Position numbers and translations under genes: made by a program | Part shown: positions 41,038 to 48,884 of the stretch, in pieces | Layout: every line of letters starts with the position of its first letter | How positions within the stretch are numbered: the first letter of the stretch is position 1 | The notes under the pieces: model-generated | What the model was told of the DNA's origin: nothing | Seen by the model: the letters and a program-made list of their open reading frames with translations, nothing else | Databases searched by the model: none | Assembly (NCBI RefSeq): GCF_002934605.1 | Contig: NZ_PTJC01000006.1 | Span: 1,178,001 to 1,242,000 of the forward strand | From: Neolewinella xylanilytica | GTDB taxonomy: Bacteria > Bacteroidota > Bacteroidia > Chitinophagales > Saprospiraceae | Direction: 5' to 3' | DNA: 64,000 nucleotides

Positions 41038-41621
41038 GCAGTTTGGGTGCAGGACAGAAGGATCGTTGTCCAAGTTCGGTATACTGATGGGGTGGGAAGG
41101 TCCACGCCATGGAAGGTCCGACGGAATACCATCCCGCTGCCAGCGTCAACGGTCCCTTAGTAACCTCTAGTGGTTATGGGATGGTGGTGGGCGTGTTTTC
41201 CCTGCTAGCCATTTTTCTATTCCCCTGGCCTACCCGAACGCCCGTAGTATCGGAACATAGTACCGGTCGGGTACCTGTGGCGTATGTCGGCCCGGTAGCG
41301 GGATCTACTATCTTTTGCAAACCTTAAATCGATCGTTTCCGGGTACCACCATGGCGGATGCATTGACGGAGATAGCCAAGACACGTTTCGGGCAATCGGT
41401 AGCTACGGTACGTGTACACCTCGATCCGAATGTGCTGCCCATCGCCCGTTCCATCGCCCACCTGCTTGCCAGGGTAGGCGTAAGGAGGGTAGCGCGCCGG
41501 GCCGGTTCCACGATCTTGACGGAGCGTATTGGGGTGGAATCGAAGGCATTTGCGCTACACCTAGATTGAATATTGGCACCTGCGCCCGGCGCCCAAAGGA
41601 CGGTACGCTATATTTGCGGCC
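41038..41621. other. 584-base stretch without a confident gene, upstream of guaA
   Basis: Two small open frames, 41109-41327 and 41351-41569 (72 codons from an ATG), run on the plus strand. Neither resembles a known family. A promoter-like TATCTTTTG at 41309-41317 lies before the second frame. Its product would be rich in Arg, Val and Ala (ARSIAHLLARVGVRRVARRAG), so a small basic protein is possible but unproven. No RNA gene was recognised. Confidence 0.5.
41609..41616 (+). promoter_or_regulatory. -7 box directly before guaA
   Basis: TATATTTG is a perfect TAnnTTTG box ending only 5 bases before the guaA ATG at 41622. With the transcription start expected a few bases past the box, the message may begin at or near the ATG. 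No clear -33 TTTG was found at the usual spacing. Confidence 0.55.
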
Positions 41622-43163
41622 ATGACGGAAAAGGTCCTTATTCTCGACTTCGGTAGCCAATATACCCAGCTCATCGCGCGGCGCATTCGGGAGCTGAACG
41701 TTTTTAGCGAGATCGTGCCCTTCAACAAGGTTCCCCAACTCGATGACAGCTATAAAGCCGTGATCCTGAGCGGTAGCCCCTTCAGCGTGCGGGAGGAGCG
41801 GGCGCTGCGCCCCGACCTAGCCGAGATCGTCGGTAAGCGGCCCGTGTTGGGGATTTGCTATGGTGCCCAGTACATTGCCGACTTCTACGGCGGCACCGTG
41901 AGCAGGAGCCTGAAGCGGGAATACGGGAAAGCGAACCTCGGCCGTATCCAGCGAGCGGACGGACTCTTTGCGGATATCGAGACCGGTTCCCAGGTCTGGA
42001 TGTCCCACGGCGACACCATCGAGCACCTCCCGGAAGGCTTCGAGCTGCTGGCGTCCACGGCCGACGTGGAAATCGCCGCATTCGGTAGCCTGGGCGATCG
42101 CTTCGCGGCCCCGGTATACTGCATTCAGTTTCACCCGGAAGTGTACCACAGCCTCGACGGCAAGCAACTGCTGGAAAACTTCGTGCTGAAGATCGCGGGA
42201 TGCCGCGGCGACTGGACGCCCGCCCACTTCATCGAGCAAACGGTGGAGGAACTGCAGCAAAAGATCGGGGACGACCGGGTTCTGCTGGGGCTCAGCGGGG
42301 GCGTGGACAGCTCCGTTGCGGCCATGTTGCTGCACCGGGCGATCGGCGACCGGCTCTTCTGCTTCTTCATCGATAACGGATTGCTTCGAAAGGGGGAATT
42401 CGAGGAGGTGGAGCGGAGCTACGAGGGCATGGGGCTGAACGTCACCGCCATCGATGCCAAACAAGAATTCTACTCGGCCCTGGCCGGGGAAAGCGACCCG
42501 GAGAAAAAGCGGAAAGCTATCGGCCGGGTCTTCATCGAGGTATTCGAGCGGGAGGCCAAAAAACTGACCAATATCAAGTACCTGGCGCAGGGAACGATCT
42601 ACCCCGACGTGATCGAGAGCGTCAGCGTTCACGGTCCGTCGGTGACCATCAAGAGTCACCATAACGTGGGCGGCCTTCCCGAAAAGATGGGATTGAAGAT
42701 TGTCGAGCCCCTCCGCAACCTCTTCAAGGACGAAGTACGCCGGGTCGGTGGCGAGCTTGGCATGCCCGCTCACCTGATCGGCCGCCATCCCTTTCCCGGC
42801 CCCGGTCTGGCGATTCGTATTCTGGGTGACATCACTCCGGAAAAGGTCCGTTTACTACAGGAGGCGGACGCGATCTACATCGACAAGATGCGGGAATACG
42901 GGTTGTACGATCAGGTCTGGCAAGCCGGCACCATCTTGCTCCCCGTACAATCGGTGGGCGTAATGGGCGACGAACGCACCTACGAGCAGGCCGTTGCGTT
43001 ACGAGCCGTAACCTCCACCGATGGCATGACGGCCGAGTGGAGCCACCTGCCCTACGAGTTTCTGGCCGCCGTGTCGAGCTCGATCATCAATAATGTAAAA
43101 GGAATTAATCGCGTCGTTTATGACATCAGTACCAAGCCACCGGCAACTATTGAGTGGGAATAG
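41622..43163 (+). CDS. guaA: GMP synthase (glutamine-hydrolysing)
   Basis: GuaA aminates XMP to GMP with ATP and glutamine. The 513-residue protein has a class I amidotransferase domain with nucleophile Cys79 in GICYGAQ and His171/Glu173 in FHPEV. The ATP pyrophosphatase domain has the P-loop LSGGVDSS from 224, and the C-terminal dimerisation domain has [12 protein letters not shown] and ends [11 protein letters not shown]. The protein is complete at both ends. Its last 44 bases overlap the start of the following lipoprotein gene in another frame, so the two are likely co-transcribed. Confidence 0.97.
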   Translation: MTEKVLILDFGSQYTQLIARRIRELNVFSEIVPFNKVPQLDDSYKAVILSGSPFSVREERALRPDLAEIVGKRPVLGICYGAQYIADFYGGTVSRSLKREYGKANLGRIQRADGLFADIETGSQVWMSHGDTIEHLPEGFELLASTADVEIAAFGSLGDRFAAPVYCIQFHPEVYHSLDGKQLLENFVLKIAGCRGDWTPAHFIEQTVEELQQKIGDDRVLLGLSGGVDSSVAAMLLHRAIGDRLFCFFIDNGLLRKGEFEEVERSYEGMGLNVTAIDAKQEFYSALAGESDPEKKRKAIGRVFIEVFEREAKKLTNIKYLAQGTIYPDVIESVSVHGPSVTIKSHHNVGGLPEKMGLKIVEPLRNLFKDEVRRVGGELGMPAHLIGRHPFPGPGLAIRILGDITPEKVRLLQEADAIYIDKMREYGLYDQVWQAGTILLPVQSVGVMGDERTYEQAVALRAVTSTDGMTAEWSHLPYEFLAAVSSSIINNVKGINRVVYDISTKPPATIEWE

Positions 43164-44640
43164 CATCCCGCGTTACTGGCTGCTCGCTCTGCTGCTCACG
43201 ACGGTCGCTAGCTCCTGCGAACTGTTTCGGCCCGTAGGAAGCACGGGGTCGAACCCGAGTACCCGCCCGGACCGTTCCGATGGCGACCTGGACGCCGTTC
43301 AGAGCCGCCGGGTGTTTGACGAGGAAAGCGGCACGTACGTCTACGTCAACGCCCCGACCCAACCCATGGACACCATTGAGTGGGAAGCAATCAGCGCCGA
43401 GGAGAATCCGCCCATCGGGATGGACACGCAGTACGTCTTCAGCCCGGGTACCACCGATTCCCCGGCCGCCCCGGGCTTGCCACCCGTGCGGCAGCTCGGA
43501 ACCGGCCGGAACGGCTCGCGGCTGCTTAGTGGTTACGGGGTGGATTTCGTGCTGCCCTTCCTGTCGGACCGGAACCCGGAGTCTGCCAGCACCGTAGATC
43601 CCAACTCGCTGTGGGCACTGCACTTTTACAGCGGTGCCGAACTGGCCCTCGACGACCTGCGGGAGGAGGATGGTGAGATCTCCTATGATGTACGCGTCCA
43701 GGACTCCCGCGCCAATCCCGCTCAGGTTCGCACGATCCTAGCGTCTCCGGAATACGAACGTTCCCAACTGATAATCGGACCTTACCTGAAGGAAAACGTC
43801 ACGCTACTGGCGGAGGCCGTGGACGGGCAGGAAAAGGTATTGATCTCGCCGTACAGCGCGGCAACGGGCATCAGCGACCAGAACGTCAACTACATCCAGG
43901 TCAATCCGACCCTGGAAACCCATCTCCGGGAGTTGCTCGGCCATGCCTTTCGTACCCAGGGGGCGGACCGGATCGTGCTGGTGGCCCCGCAAGGACAGCG
44001 GGCGCGGCTGGCTTATTTCCAGGACGAGTACCGATTACTAACAGGTGACGATCAGATAGAACCACTGGAAGAATTGTTGATCGGGGAAGAAGTGCCCGCC
44101 CTGGATTCCCTCCTCGACGGACGGCGTACCGTATTCCTGGTGCCGGTGTACGATAATGAGACCTTCGTGGCCAACTTCCTGCGTCAGGTTTATCAGGCGA
44201 CCATCGAGGAGCAGGGCGATAACGTGGCGGTCTACGGACTGCCGCAGTGGGCCGACTTCGAGCGACTCAACCCCGAGTTCCTGGAAAACACCAACGTACA
44301 CATCAGCAGCAGCGTGTTCATCGATCCGCTGGACGAGGACGTTCAGGAGTTTCGTAACCGCTTTTACGAGCGCTACGCCACCCTTCCCCGCGACGAGGCG
44401 TACATCGGATACGACATTTCCCGCTACTTCCTGAAGATGGCTGCCCGCTACGGCACCCGTTTCCAGTTCGAACTCGAGAATAATCCGGAGGATCTGATCC
44501 ACACTAGTTTTCGCTTCGCGCCGGTGGCGGTGATTCCGGCGGGAGCCGCGAACCTGGAAGAGACCGTGATTGATCGGTTTGAGAATCGCTTCGTCAACAT
44601 TCTCAAATACACCGATTATGCCTTCAAGCGGGTGAATTAA
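43120..44640 (+). CDS. Periplasmic-binding-type lipoprotein
   Basis: The 506-residue product has a lipoprotein signal with hydrophobic [15 protein letters not shown] and lipid Cys33. A disordered Pro/Ser/Thr/Asp linker of about 110 residues precedes a type I periplasmic-binding fold related to branched-chain amino-acid receptors ([44 protein letters not shown]). Bacteroidota proteins of this kind are often found near peptidoglycan genes, but the ligand is unknown. The ATG at 43120 overlaps guaA by 44 bases; a TTG at 43150 is an alternative start nearer the signal peptide. Confidence 0.8.
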   Translation: MTSVPSHRQLLSGNSIPRYWLLALLLTTVASSCELFRPVGSTGSNPSTRPDRSDGDLDAVQSRRVFDEESGTYVYVNAPTQPMDTIEWEAISAEENPPIGMDTQYVFSPGTTDSPAAPGLPPVRQLGTGRNGSRLLSGYGVDFVLPFLSDRNPESASTVDPNSLWALHFYSGAELALDDLREEDGEISYDVRVQDSRANPAQVRTILASPEYERSQLIIGPYLKENVTLLAEAVDGQEKVLISPYSAATGISDQNVNYIQVNPTLETHLRELLGHAFRTQGADRIVLVAPQGQRARLAYFQDEYRLLTGDDQIEPLEELLIGEEVPALDSLLDGRRTVFLVPVYDNETFVANFLRQVYQATIEEQGDNVAVYGLPQWADFERLNPEFLENTNVHISSSVFIDPLDEDVQEFRNRFYERYATLPRDEAYIGYDISRYFLKMAARYGTRFQFELENNPEDLIHTSFRFAPVAVIPAGAANLEETVIDRFENRFVNILKYTDYAFKRVN

Positions 44641-44643
44641 TCC

Positions 44644-45543
44644 GTGCGCATCGCATTCAGTCCGGTTTATCGGTACGCGCTTCCTCCCAACCACCGTTTC
44701 CCGATGGAAAAGTACAGCTTGCTCCCCGAGCAGCTGTTGTACGAGGGGACGGTCACCGAATCTCAGTTCTTCACCGCGGATCCGCTACCCGAGGATGCTA
44801 TCCTGCGGACGCACACCGCCGACTACTGGCATAAGCTGAAGTATCTGAAGCTGAGTCGCAAGGAGGCGCGGACCATCGGTTTTCCGATGCGCCCGGAGCT
44901 GGTCGCCCGGGGCCGGGTCATCGCCCAGGGTACGTTGGACTGCGCCCGTTACGCCTTTTCCGATGGGGTGGCACTGAACGTAGCCGGAGGTACCCACCAC
45001 GCCTTTGCGGACCACGGGGAAGGGTTCTGCGTCTTCAACGATATTGCCATCGCGACTAACGAATTGCTGCACAGCGGTGAAGTGAAGCAGGTGCTGATCG
45101 TCGACCTGGACGTTCACCAGGGCAACGGCACCGCCAGCCTGTTTGCCCATGAGCCGCGGGTATTTACCTTCAGCATGCACGGAGCGAGAAATTACCCGGT
45201 ACGGAAAGAGCGTTCGGATCTGGATATCGGCCTGCCCGATGGCTGCCAGGACGACGTCTACCTGGATACGCTGCGCGGTCACTTGCCGGGCTTGCTGGAC
45301 GGTATCGCTCCGGATCTTGTTTTTTACCTGAGCGGGGTAGACGTACTGGAAAGCGATAAGCTAGGTCGGTTGTCGGTATCCCTGGGGGGTTGCCGGGAAC
45401 GCGATCGCTACGTACTGGAATGCTGCCGGGAACGCGGGCTGCCGGTGGCGATCAGCATGGGGGGAGGCTATAGCGAACGGTTGGCCACGATCATCGAGGC
45501 CCACGCGAACACGTTTCGCGTAGCGGCGAGCCTATACGATTGA
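44644..45543 (+). CDS. Histone deacetylase-like amidohydrolase
   Basis: The 299-residue enzyme belongs to the arginase/deacetylase fold, nearest in type to HDAC11/acetoin-utilisation proteins. Zinc and catalytic residues are visible: NVAGGTHHAFADHGEGFCVFND with the His pair, VDLDVHQGNGT with the Asp-x-His pair, the Asp in LSGVDVLESD, and GGGYS. It removes acetyl groups from proteins or small polyamines; the substrate is unknown. The start is a GTG at 44644, three bases after the lipoprotein stop, so it is probably co-transcribed with guaA and the lipoprotein gene. Confidence 0.92.
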   Translation: MRIAFSPVYRYALPPNHRFPMEKYSLLPEQLLYEGTVTESQFFTADPLPEDAILRTHTADYWHKLKYLKLSRKEARTIGFPMRPELVARGRVIAQGTLDCARYAFSDGVALNVAGGTHHAFADHGEGFCVFNDIAIATNELLHSGEVKQVLIVDLDVHQGNGTASLFAHEPRVFTFSMHGARNYPVRKERSDLDIGLPDGCQDDVYLDTLRGHLPGLLDGIAPDLVFYLSGVDVLESDKLGRLSVSLGGCRERDRYVLECCRERGLPVAISMGGGYSERLATIIEAHANTFRVAASLYD

Positions 45544-45548
45544 CGCGA

Positions 45549-46118
45549 TTAGCGAAAATAAAGCATAACGGCGATGAGGGCGGCCACGACCAGTGCTACC
45601 GCGATTAGCGGAAATTGGCTGTTGCGGTACTTATCCACCAGCCGCTCGAGCGCCTCGTTCCAGGTCAGCCGGGTTCCGATGGCCTCCCGGCAGAAGAAAA
45701 GATAGCGGTGGGTCATGTTGGCGGCGTTCCCGTGCCGGCGAAGGATCAGGAAGTCCTCGTCGAGAAAGGCCAGTTCGTACAGGAAGCTGTCGCGCATGAC
45801 ACTCTGCCCGATAATGATGCGCTGCCCACTTTCCTCCACTTCGTAGGCCTGGGCGGAGACAACCCCGTCGGTGACTACGCGGATTTCGCCGCGGCCGTAA
45901 TCCTGAAAGTTATAGAGTTCAACCTCGGTGGCGCCAGGGCGGTCGGTCATCTTCACCCAATTAAGCGTGTAGAGCGGACTGTCTTCGGGAAGTACGTTCG
46001 GTTCGCTGAACTGCGCCACCGCCGGCAGCACGCCATCGATCATTTCTTCCAGGGTAGCGTACTCCGGAAGCTGGAGGTTGAAGGGCTCCGCGATTTTATC
46101 CAGTAACCGTTCTTCCAT
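45549..46118 (-). CDS. Unknown protein with a C-terminal membrane anchor
   Basis: The 189-residue product has no signal peptide. It is a mostly beta globular region (ATEVELYNFQDYGRGEIRVV, SAQAYEVEESGQRIIIGQ, LAFLDEDFLILRRHGNAANMTHRYLF) and ends in one hydrophobic helix, FPLIAVALVVAALIAVMLYF, followed by Arg, which suggests a tail-anchored protein. It starts 11 bases after the crtZ stop on the same strand. The fold is vaguely like LURP/scramblase proteins but I cannot support a family. Its place behind crtZ hints at envelope or carotenoid-linked work. Confidence 0.65.
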   Translation of the reverse strand: MEERLLDKIAEPFNLQLPEYATLEEMIDGVLPAVAQFSEPNVLPEDSPLYTLNWVKMTDRPGATEVELYNFQDYGRGEIRVVTDGVVSAQAYEVEESGQRIIIGQSVMRDSFLYELAFLDEDFLILRRHGNAANMTHRYLFFCREAIGTRLTWNEALERLVDKYRNSQFPLIAVALVVAALIAVMLYFR

Positions 46119-46129
46119 AGCTGGCTAAA

Positions 46130-46621
46130 TTACGCCTTACGGTCTTGATGCGCCCATCCGGATCGCTTGCCGAAATACTTTTTGGCTACCACCAACAGGC
46201 CGAAACTCTCGGCACCGTCCTTCTCGGTCACGGCGTGGTGGTGTCCGTGGGCCCGTAGAATGGCGCGGCTGTACTTGTTGTCCAACTGCCGGAACCAGCT
46301 GAAGCGCCGGTGAATATAGACGTCGTGGATGAGGAAGTAGATGGCCCCGTAAATGCTGATGCCTATGCCTACGAAGGTGAGCCAGAACCAGCCGGCTACG
46401 TTGAGTCCTATTATATAGGACGCGGCGCTGGGGATGGCGAAGACCAGAAAGAAAAGGTCGTTCTTTTCGAAAAAACCCTCCTTTTCGGGATGGGGGCGAT
46501 GGTGGTCCTCGTGCCAAACCCAGAGCGCGCCGTGCATCAGGTACTTGTGAGCGGCCCAGGCCACGAACTCCATTCCGGCTACGGTGGCCAATACAATAGC
46601 GATATACAATAGGATCTCCAT
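46130..46621 (-). CDS. crtZ: Beta-carotene 3-hydroxylase
   Basis: CrtZ hydroxylates carotenoid beta rings, as in zeaxanthin synthesis. The 163-residue membrane protein has the di-iron histidine clusters HKYLMH at 25-30, HEDHH at 37-41, HDVYIHRR and HGHHH, separated by hydrophobic helices. The start at 46621 removes the longer frame from 46705, whose extra residues have no hydrophobic or conserved character. Other carotenoid genes are not in the window. It is likely the first gene of a two-gene unit. Confidence 0.93.
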   Translation of the reverse strand: MEILLYIAIVLATVAGMEFVAWAAHKYLMHGALWVWHEDHHRPHPEKEGFFEKNDLFFLVFAIPSAASYIIGLNVAGWFWLTFVGIGISIYGAIYFLIHDVYIHRRFSWFRQLDNKYSRAILRAHGHHHAVTEKDGAESFGLLVVAKKYFGKRSGWAHQDRKA

Positions 46622-46909
46622 ACGCCTACAAAACAGGGGGGAAGAGGTATGGTTTATGCTACCCTGGCGGGTGATTCCCACCCTTAACCACCCGGCATCG
46701 ATCAATCCGGTACGGGGTTACCACTTTTTACCACCGTACAGTGGGCACGAACCGGGCAACAAAGGCAAACAATTTGGAGGCTAAGGCCTAAATTTGCCAC
46801 GCGGGCGTTCACGAAAAGTGAATATGCGGGCCCGTAACAACATAATGCGACCATAAACGGGCAAATGGCTATACCGTGTTAGAAAACACGGAAAAACCCG
46901 TGAAAAAAT

Positions 46910-46951
46910 GTGGGTAAAAGTGGGAGGAAGTGGCGCAAGGTGTTACCTTAG
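46910..46951 (+). promoter_or_regulatory. mraZ promoter with three MraZ-type direct repeats
   Basis: Three repeats of G-TGGG type start at 46910, 46920 and 46930 (gtgggtaaaa, gtgggaggaa, gtggcgcaag), exactly 10 bases apart. A -7 box TAccTTaG follows at 46944-46951. In Escherichia coli and Mycoplasma, MraZ binds TGGGN repeats with a 10-bp period and represses its own operon. Here the third repeat ends in C. The repeats occupy the spacer and the expected -33 site, consistent with repression. A separate small inverted repeat (ccgtgtt/aacacgg) is at 46874-46891. Nothing else was recognised in 46622-46873 beyond a second TAaaTTTG box at 46789-46796. Confidence 0.75.
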
Positions 46952-46993
46952 CGCATGCGGTGGGTAACCGTGCCCACCGGTGTATATAGGTTT

Positions 46994-47470
46994 ATGGCAC
47001 AGCAGTATGATTTACTGGGCGAGTATTACGTTGCGCTTGATTCCAAGGGCCGTTTTCGTCTACCCAGCAATCTACTCAAGGCGCTAGGTGATAGAGACAC
47101 ATTGAAATTTGTAGTTAACCGTGGATTTGATCAAAGTCTCACACTGTACCCAAAAGCAGTGTGGGACTTGATCAAAATCCAGGTTGATAATCTCAACAAA
47201 TTCAACCGGAAGAACCTCGCGTTCACCCGGGCTTTCTACCGCGGCGCTACCGAACTGGTTCCCGATTCGGCGGACCGGTTATTGCTTCCCAAGCAGCTGC
47301 TGTCCTGGGCCAATGTGGAAAAAAACGTGGTGTTGAACGCCATGAACGATAGAATTGAAATTTGGGCGGAAGCCGAATACGACGAGATGCTGAACGGAGA
47401 GTTGGAAGACTACTCCGAGTTGGCGGAAGAAGTGCTCGGTGGTTCGAGTATCCAGGAACTAGGGCAATAG
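46994..47470 (+). CDS. mraZ: Transcriptional regulator MraZ
   Basis: The 158-residue protein has two AbrB-like SpoVT/MraZ half-domains: LGEYYVALDSKGRFRLPSN near 7-25 and YRGATELVPDSADRLLLPKQL near 80-100, with C-terminal acidic residues. It forms a ring that binds the repeats at its own promoter. I chose the ATG at 46994 because the family starts just before LGEY. An in-frame ATG at 46955, only 4 bases past the -7 box, would add 13 residues and could be used on a leaderless message. The stop is followed at once by the rsmH start. Confidence 0.93.
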   Translation: MAQQYDLLGEYYVALDSKGRFRLPSNLLKALGDRDTLKFVVNRGFDQSLTLYPKAVWDLIKIQVDNLNKFNRKNLAFTRAFYRGATELVPDSADRLLLPKQLLSWANVEKNVVLNAMNDRIEIWAEAEYDEMLNGELEDYSELAEEVLGGSSIQELGQ

Positions 47471-48373
47471 ATGGCCTACCACGTTCCCGTACTAGCCGAT
47501 GAAAGCGTCGGTTTTCTGAACCTCCGCCCCGGAGGAGTTTACGTAGATGCTACTTTCGGTGGTGGTGGCCACAGCCGCTTCATCCTTGAGCGGGCGGGGT
47601 CGCAAGACATTCGCCTGTTCGGTTTTGACCAGGATGAGGAAGCCGCGGCCAACACCCTGATCGACAGTAGATTCACCTTCGTAGCCGCCAACTTCCGTAA
47701 CCTGTCCAATTTTCTGCGTCTCTACGGCGTCGATAAAATTGACGGTCTGCTCGCCGACCTGGGGGTTTCCAGCCACCAGTTCGATCAGGCCGAGCGCGGG
47801 TTCAGTTTTCGCTTCGATGCGGAGCTGGATATGCGCATGGGGAAGGGAGCCGACCGCACGGCCACCGACGTAGTCAACAACTACGTGCCGGAGGACTTGC
47901 AACGGGTATTTGGCGAATACGGCGAAGTACGCAACGCCCGCTCCCTGGCCCTCGCCATCGCGGAGGCCCGGGAGCAGGCACCCATTGTGACCATTCAGGA
48001 TCTCCTGCAGGTGGTCAACCCGTGGGTCAGAGGCCAGCGACCGCGCTACTTGGCGCAGGTTTTTCAGGCACTTCGCATCGAGGTTAACGACGAGATCGGC
48101 GCTCTTACTGATTTATTGGCGCAAGCCACCAACTTACTGATACCAACACACGGCCGACTCAGCGTTATCAGCTATCATTCGCTGGAAGATCGCATCACGA
48201 AAAACTTCCTCAAAACCGGCAATGCCGACGGAGTAGTCAACAAGGATTTTTACGGGAAAATTGACCGTCCCTATAAAGTCCTGACGAAAAAACCCGTCTT
48301 GCCGGTCGCCGAAGAGATTCGGCAAAACTCCCGGGCCAGAAGTGCCAAGCTAAGGGCCGGGGAGCGTATGTAA
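47471..48373 (+). CDS. rsmH: 16S rRNA (cytosine1402-N4)-methyltransferase
   Basis: RsmH methylates N4 of C1402 in 16S rRNA, tuning the decoding centre. The 300-residue protein has HVPVLADESVGFL, the SAM motif VDATFGGGGHSRFIL, ADLGVSSHQFDQAERGFSF, and FQALRIEVNDEI, ending in a basic tail with SRARSAKLRAGERM. The ATG directly follows the mraZ stop, giving a tight mraZ-rsmH pair typical of the cluster. Confidence 0.97.
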   Translation: MAYHVPVLADESVGFLNLRPGGVYVDATFGGGGHSRFILERAGSQDIRLFGFDQDEEAAANTLIDSRFTFVAANFRNLSNFLRLYGVDKIDGLLADLGVSSHQFDQAERGFSFRFDAELDMRMGKGADRTATDVVNNYVPEDLQRVFGEYGEVRNARSLALAIAEAREQAPIVTIQDLLQVVNPWVRGQRPRYLAQVFQALRIEVNDEIGALTDLLAQATNLLIPTHGRLSVISYHSLEDRITKNFLKTGNADGVVNKDFYGKIDRPYKVLTKKPVLPVAEEIRQNSRARSAKLRAGERM

Positions 48374-48385
48374 AGGCCTCCGGAT

Positions 48386-48414
48386 CCGGCCGCGCGCTTA
48401 TCCCGCGCGGCCGG
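48386..48414 (+). promoter_or_regulatory. Strong hairpin between rsmH and ftsL
   Basis: An 11-bp GC-only stem (ccggccgcgcg and its complement) encloses a 7-base loop, starting 12 bases after the rsmH stop. No U-tract follows, so it is not a standard terminator. It may stop part of the transcription or protect the upstream mRNA end. ftsL begins 103 bases downstream. Confidence 0.65.
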
Positions 48415-48516
48415 CGCCGTAGCCAAAGAAATTGCTTACGTCGACCGTAGGACGGGATTTCGGTTTTCACCTGGAAATCCCCGTGCTCCGCAGACTTTTA
48501 AATGGTGTGATACAAA

Positions 48517-48828
48517 ATGGCTACGAACCGCAAGCGTGCCGCAGGCATTTCGGTGCCTTCGCTCATCCTGGACAACCTCGGTTACCTCTCCTTTTTAGGT
48601 GTGCTGGTGCTGCTCTACATTGGCAATGCCCACTACGCCGAGTACAACGTCCGTCGCATCCAGGAACTGGAAGCCGATATCAAAGAAAAACGCTGGTTGT
48701 ATATGTCCCTCCAAAGTGAGAACATGTACAATGGGTTGCGCTCCGAAGTGGTCGACCAGGTGCGCCCCGCCGGCCTGCGCATGCACCGCGGCAAGCCCCG
48801 CAAGATCTACGCCCCCGTGGCTAAGTAA
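48517..48828 (+). CDS. ftsL: FtsL-like cell-division protein
   Basis: The 103-residue protein has the expected FtsL layout: a short basic N-terminus (TNRKRAAG), one transmembrane helix near 20-40 (LGYLSFLGVLVLLYIGNAHY), then a periplasmic coiled coil (RRIQELEADIKEKRWLYMSLQSENMYNGL) with heptad leucines. FtsL sequence is poorly conserved, so the call depends on this layout and on its place between rsmH and ftsI. It would bridge FtsQ and FtsI in the divisome. Confidence 0.82.
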   Translation: MATNRKRAAGISVPSLILDNLGYLSFLGVLVLLYIGNAHYAEYNVRRIQELEADIKEKRWLYMSLQSENMYNGLRSEVVDQVRPAGLRMHRGKPRKIYAPVAK

Positions 48829-48884
48829 ATTTTTCGTACTCTTTTCGCACCCATTAATCGCTTTCTAGCACCACACCACACGCT

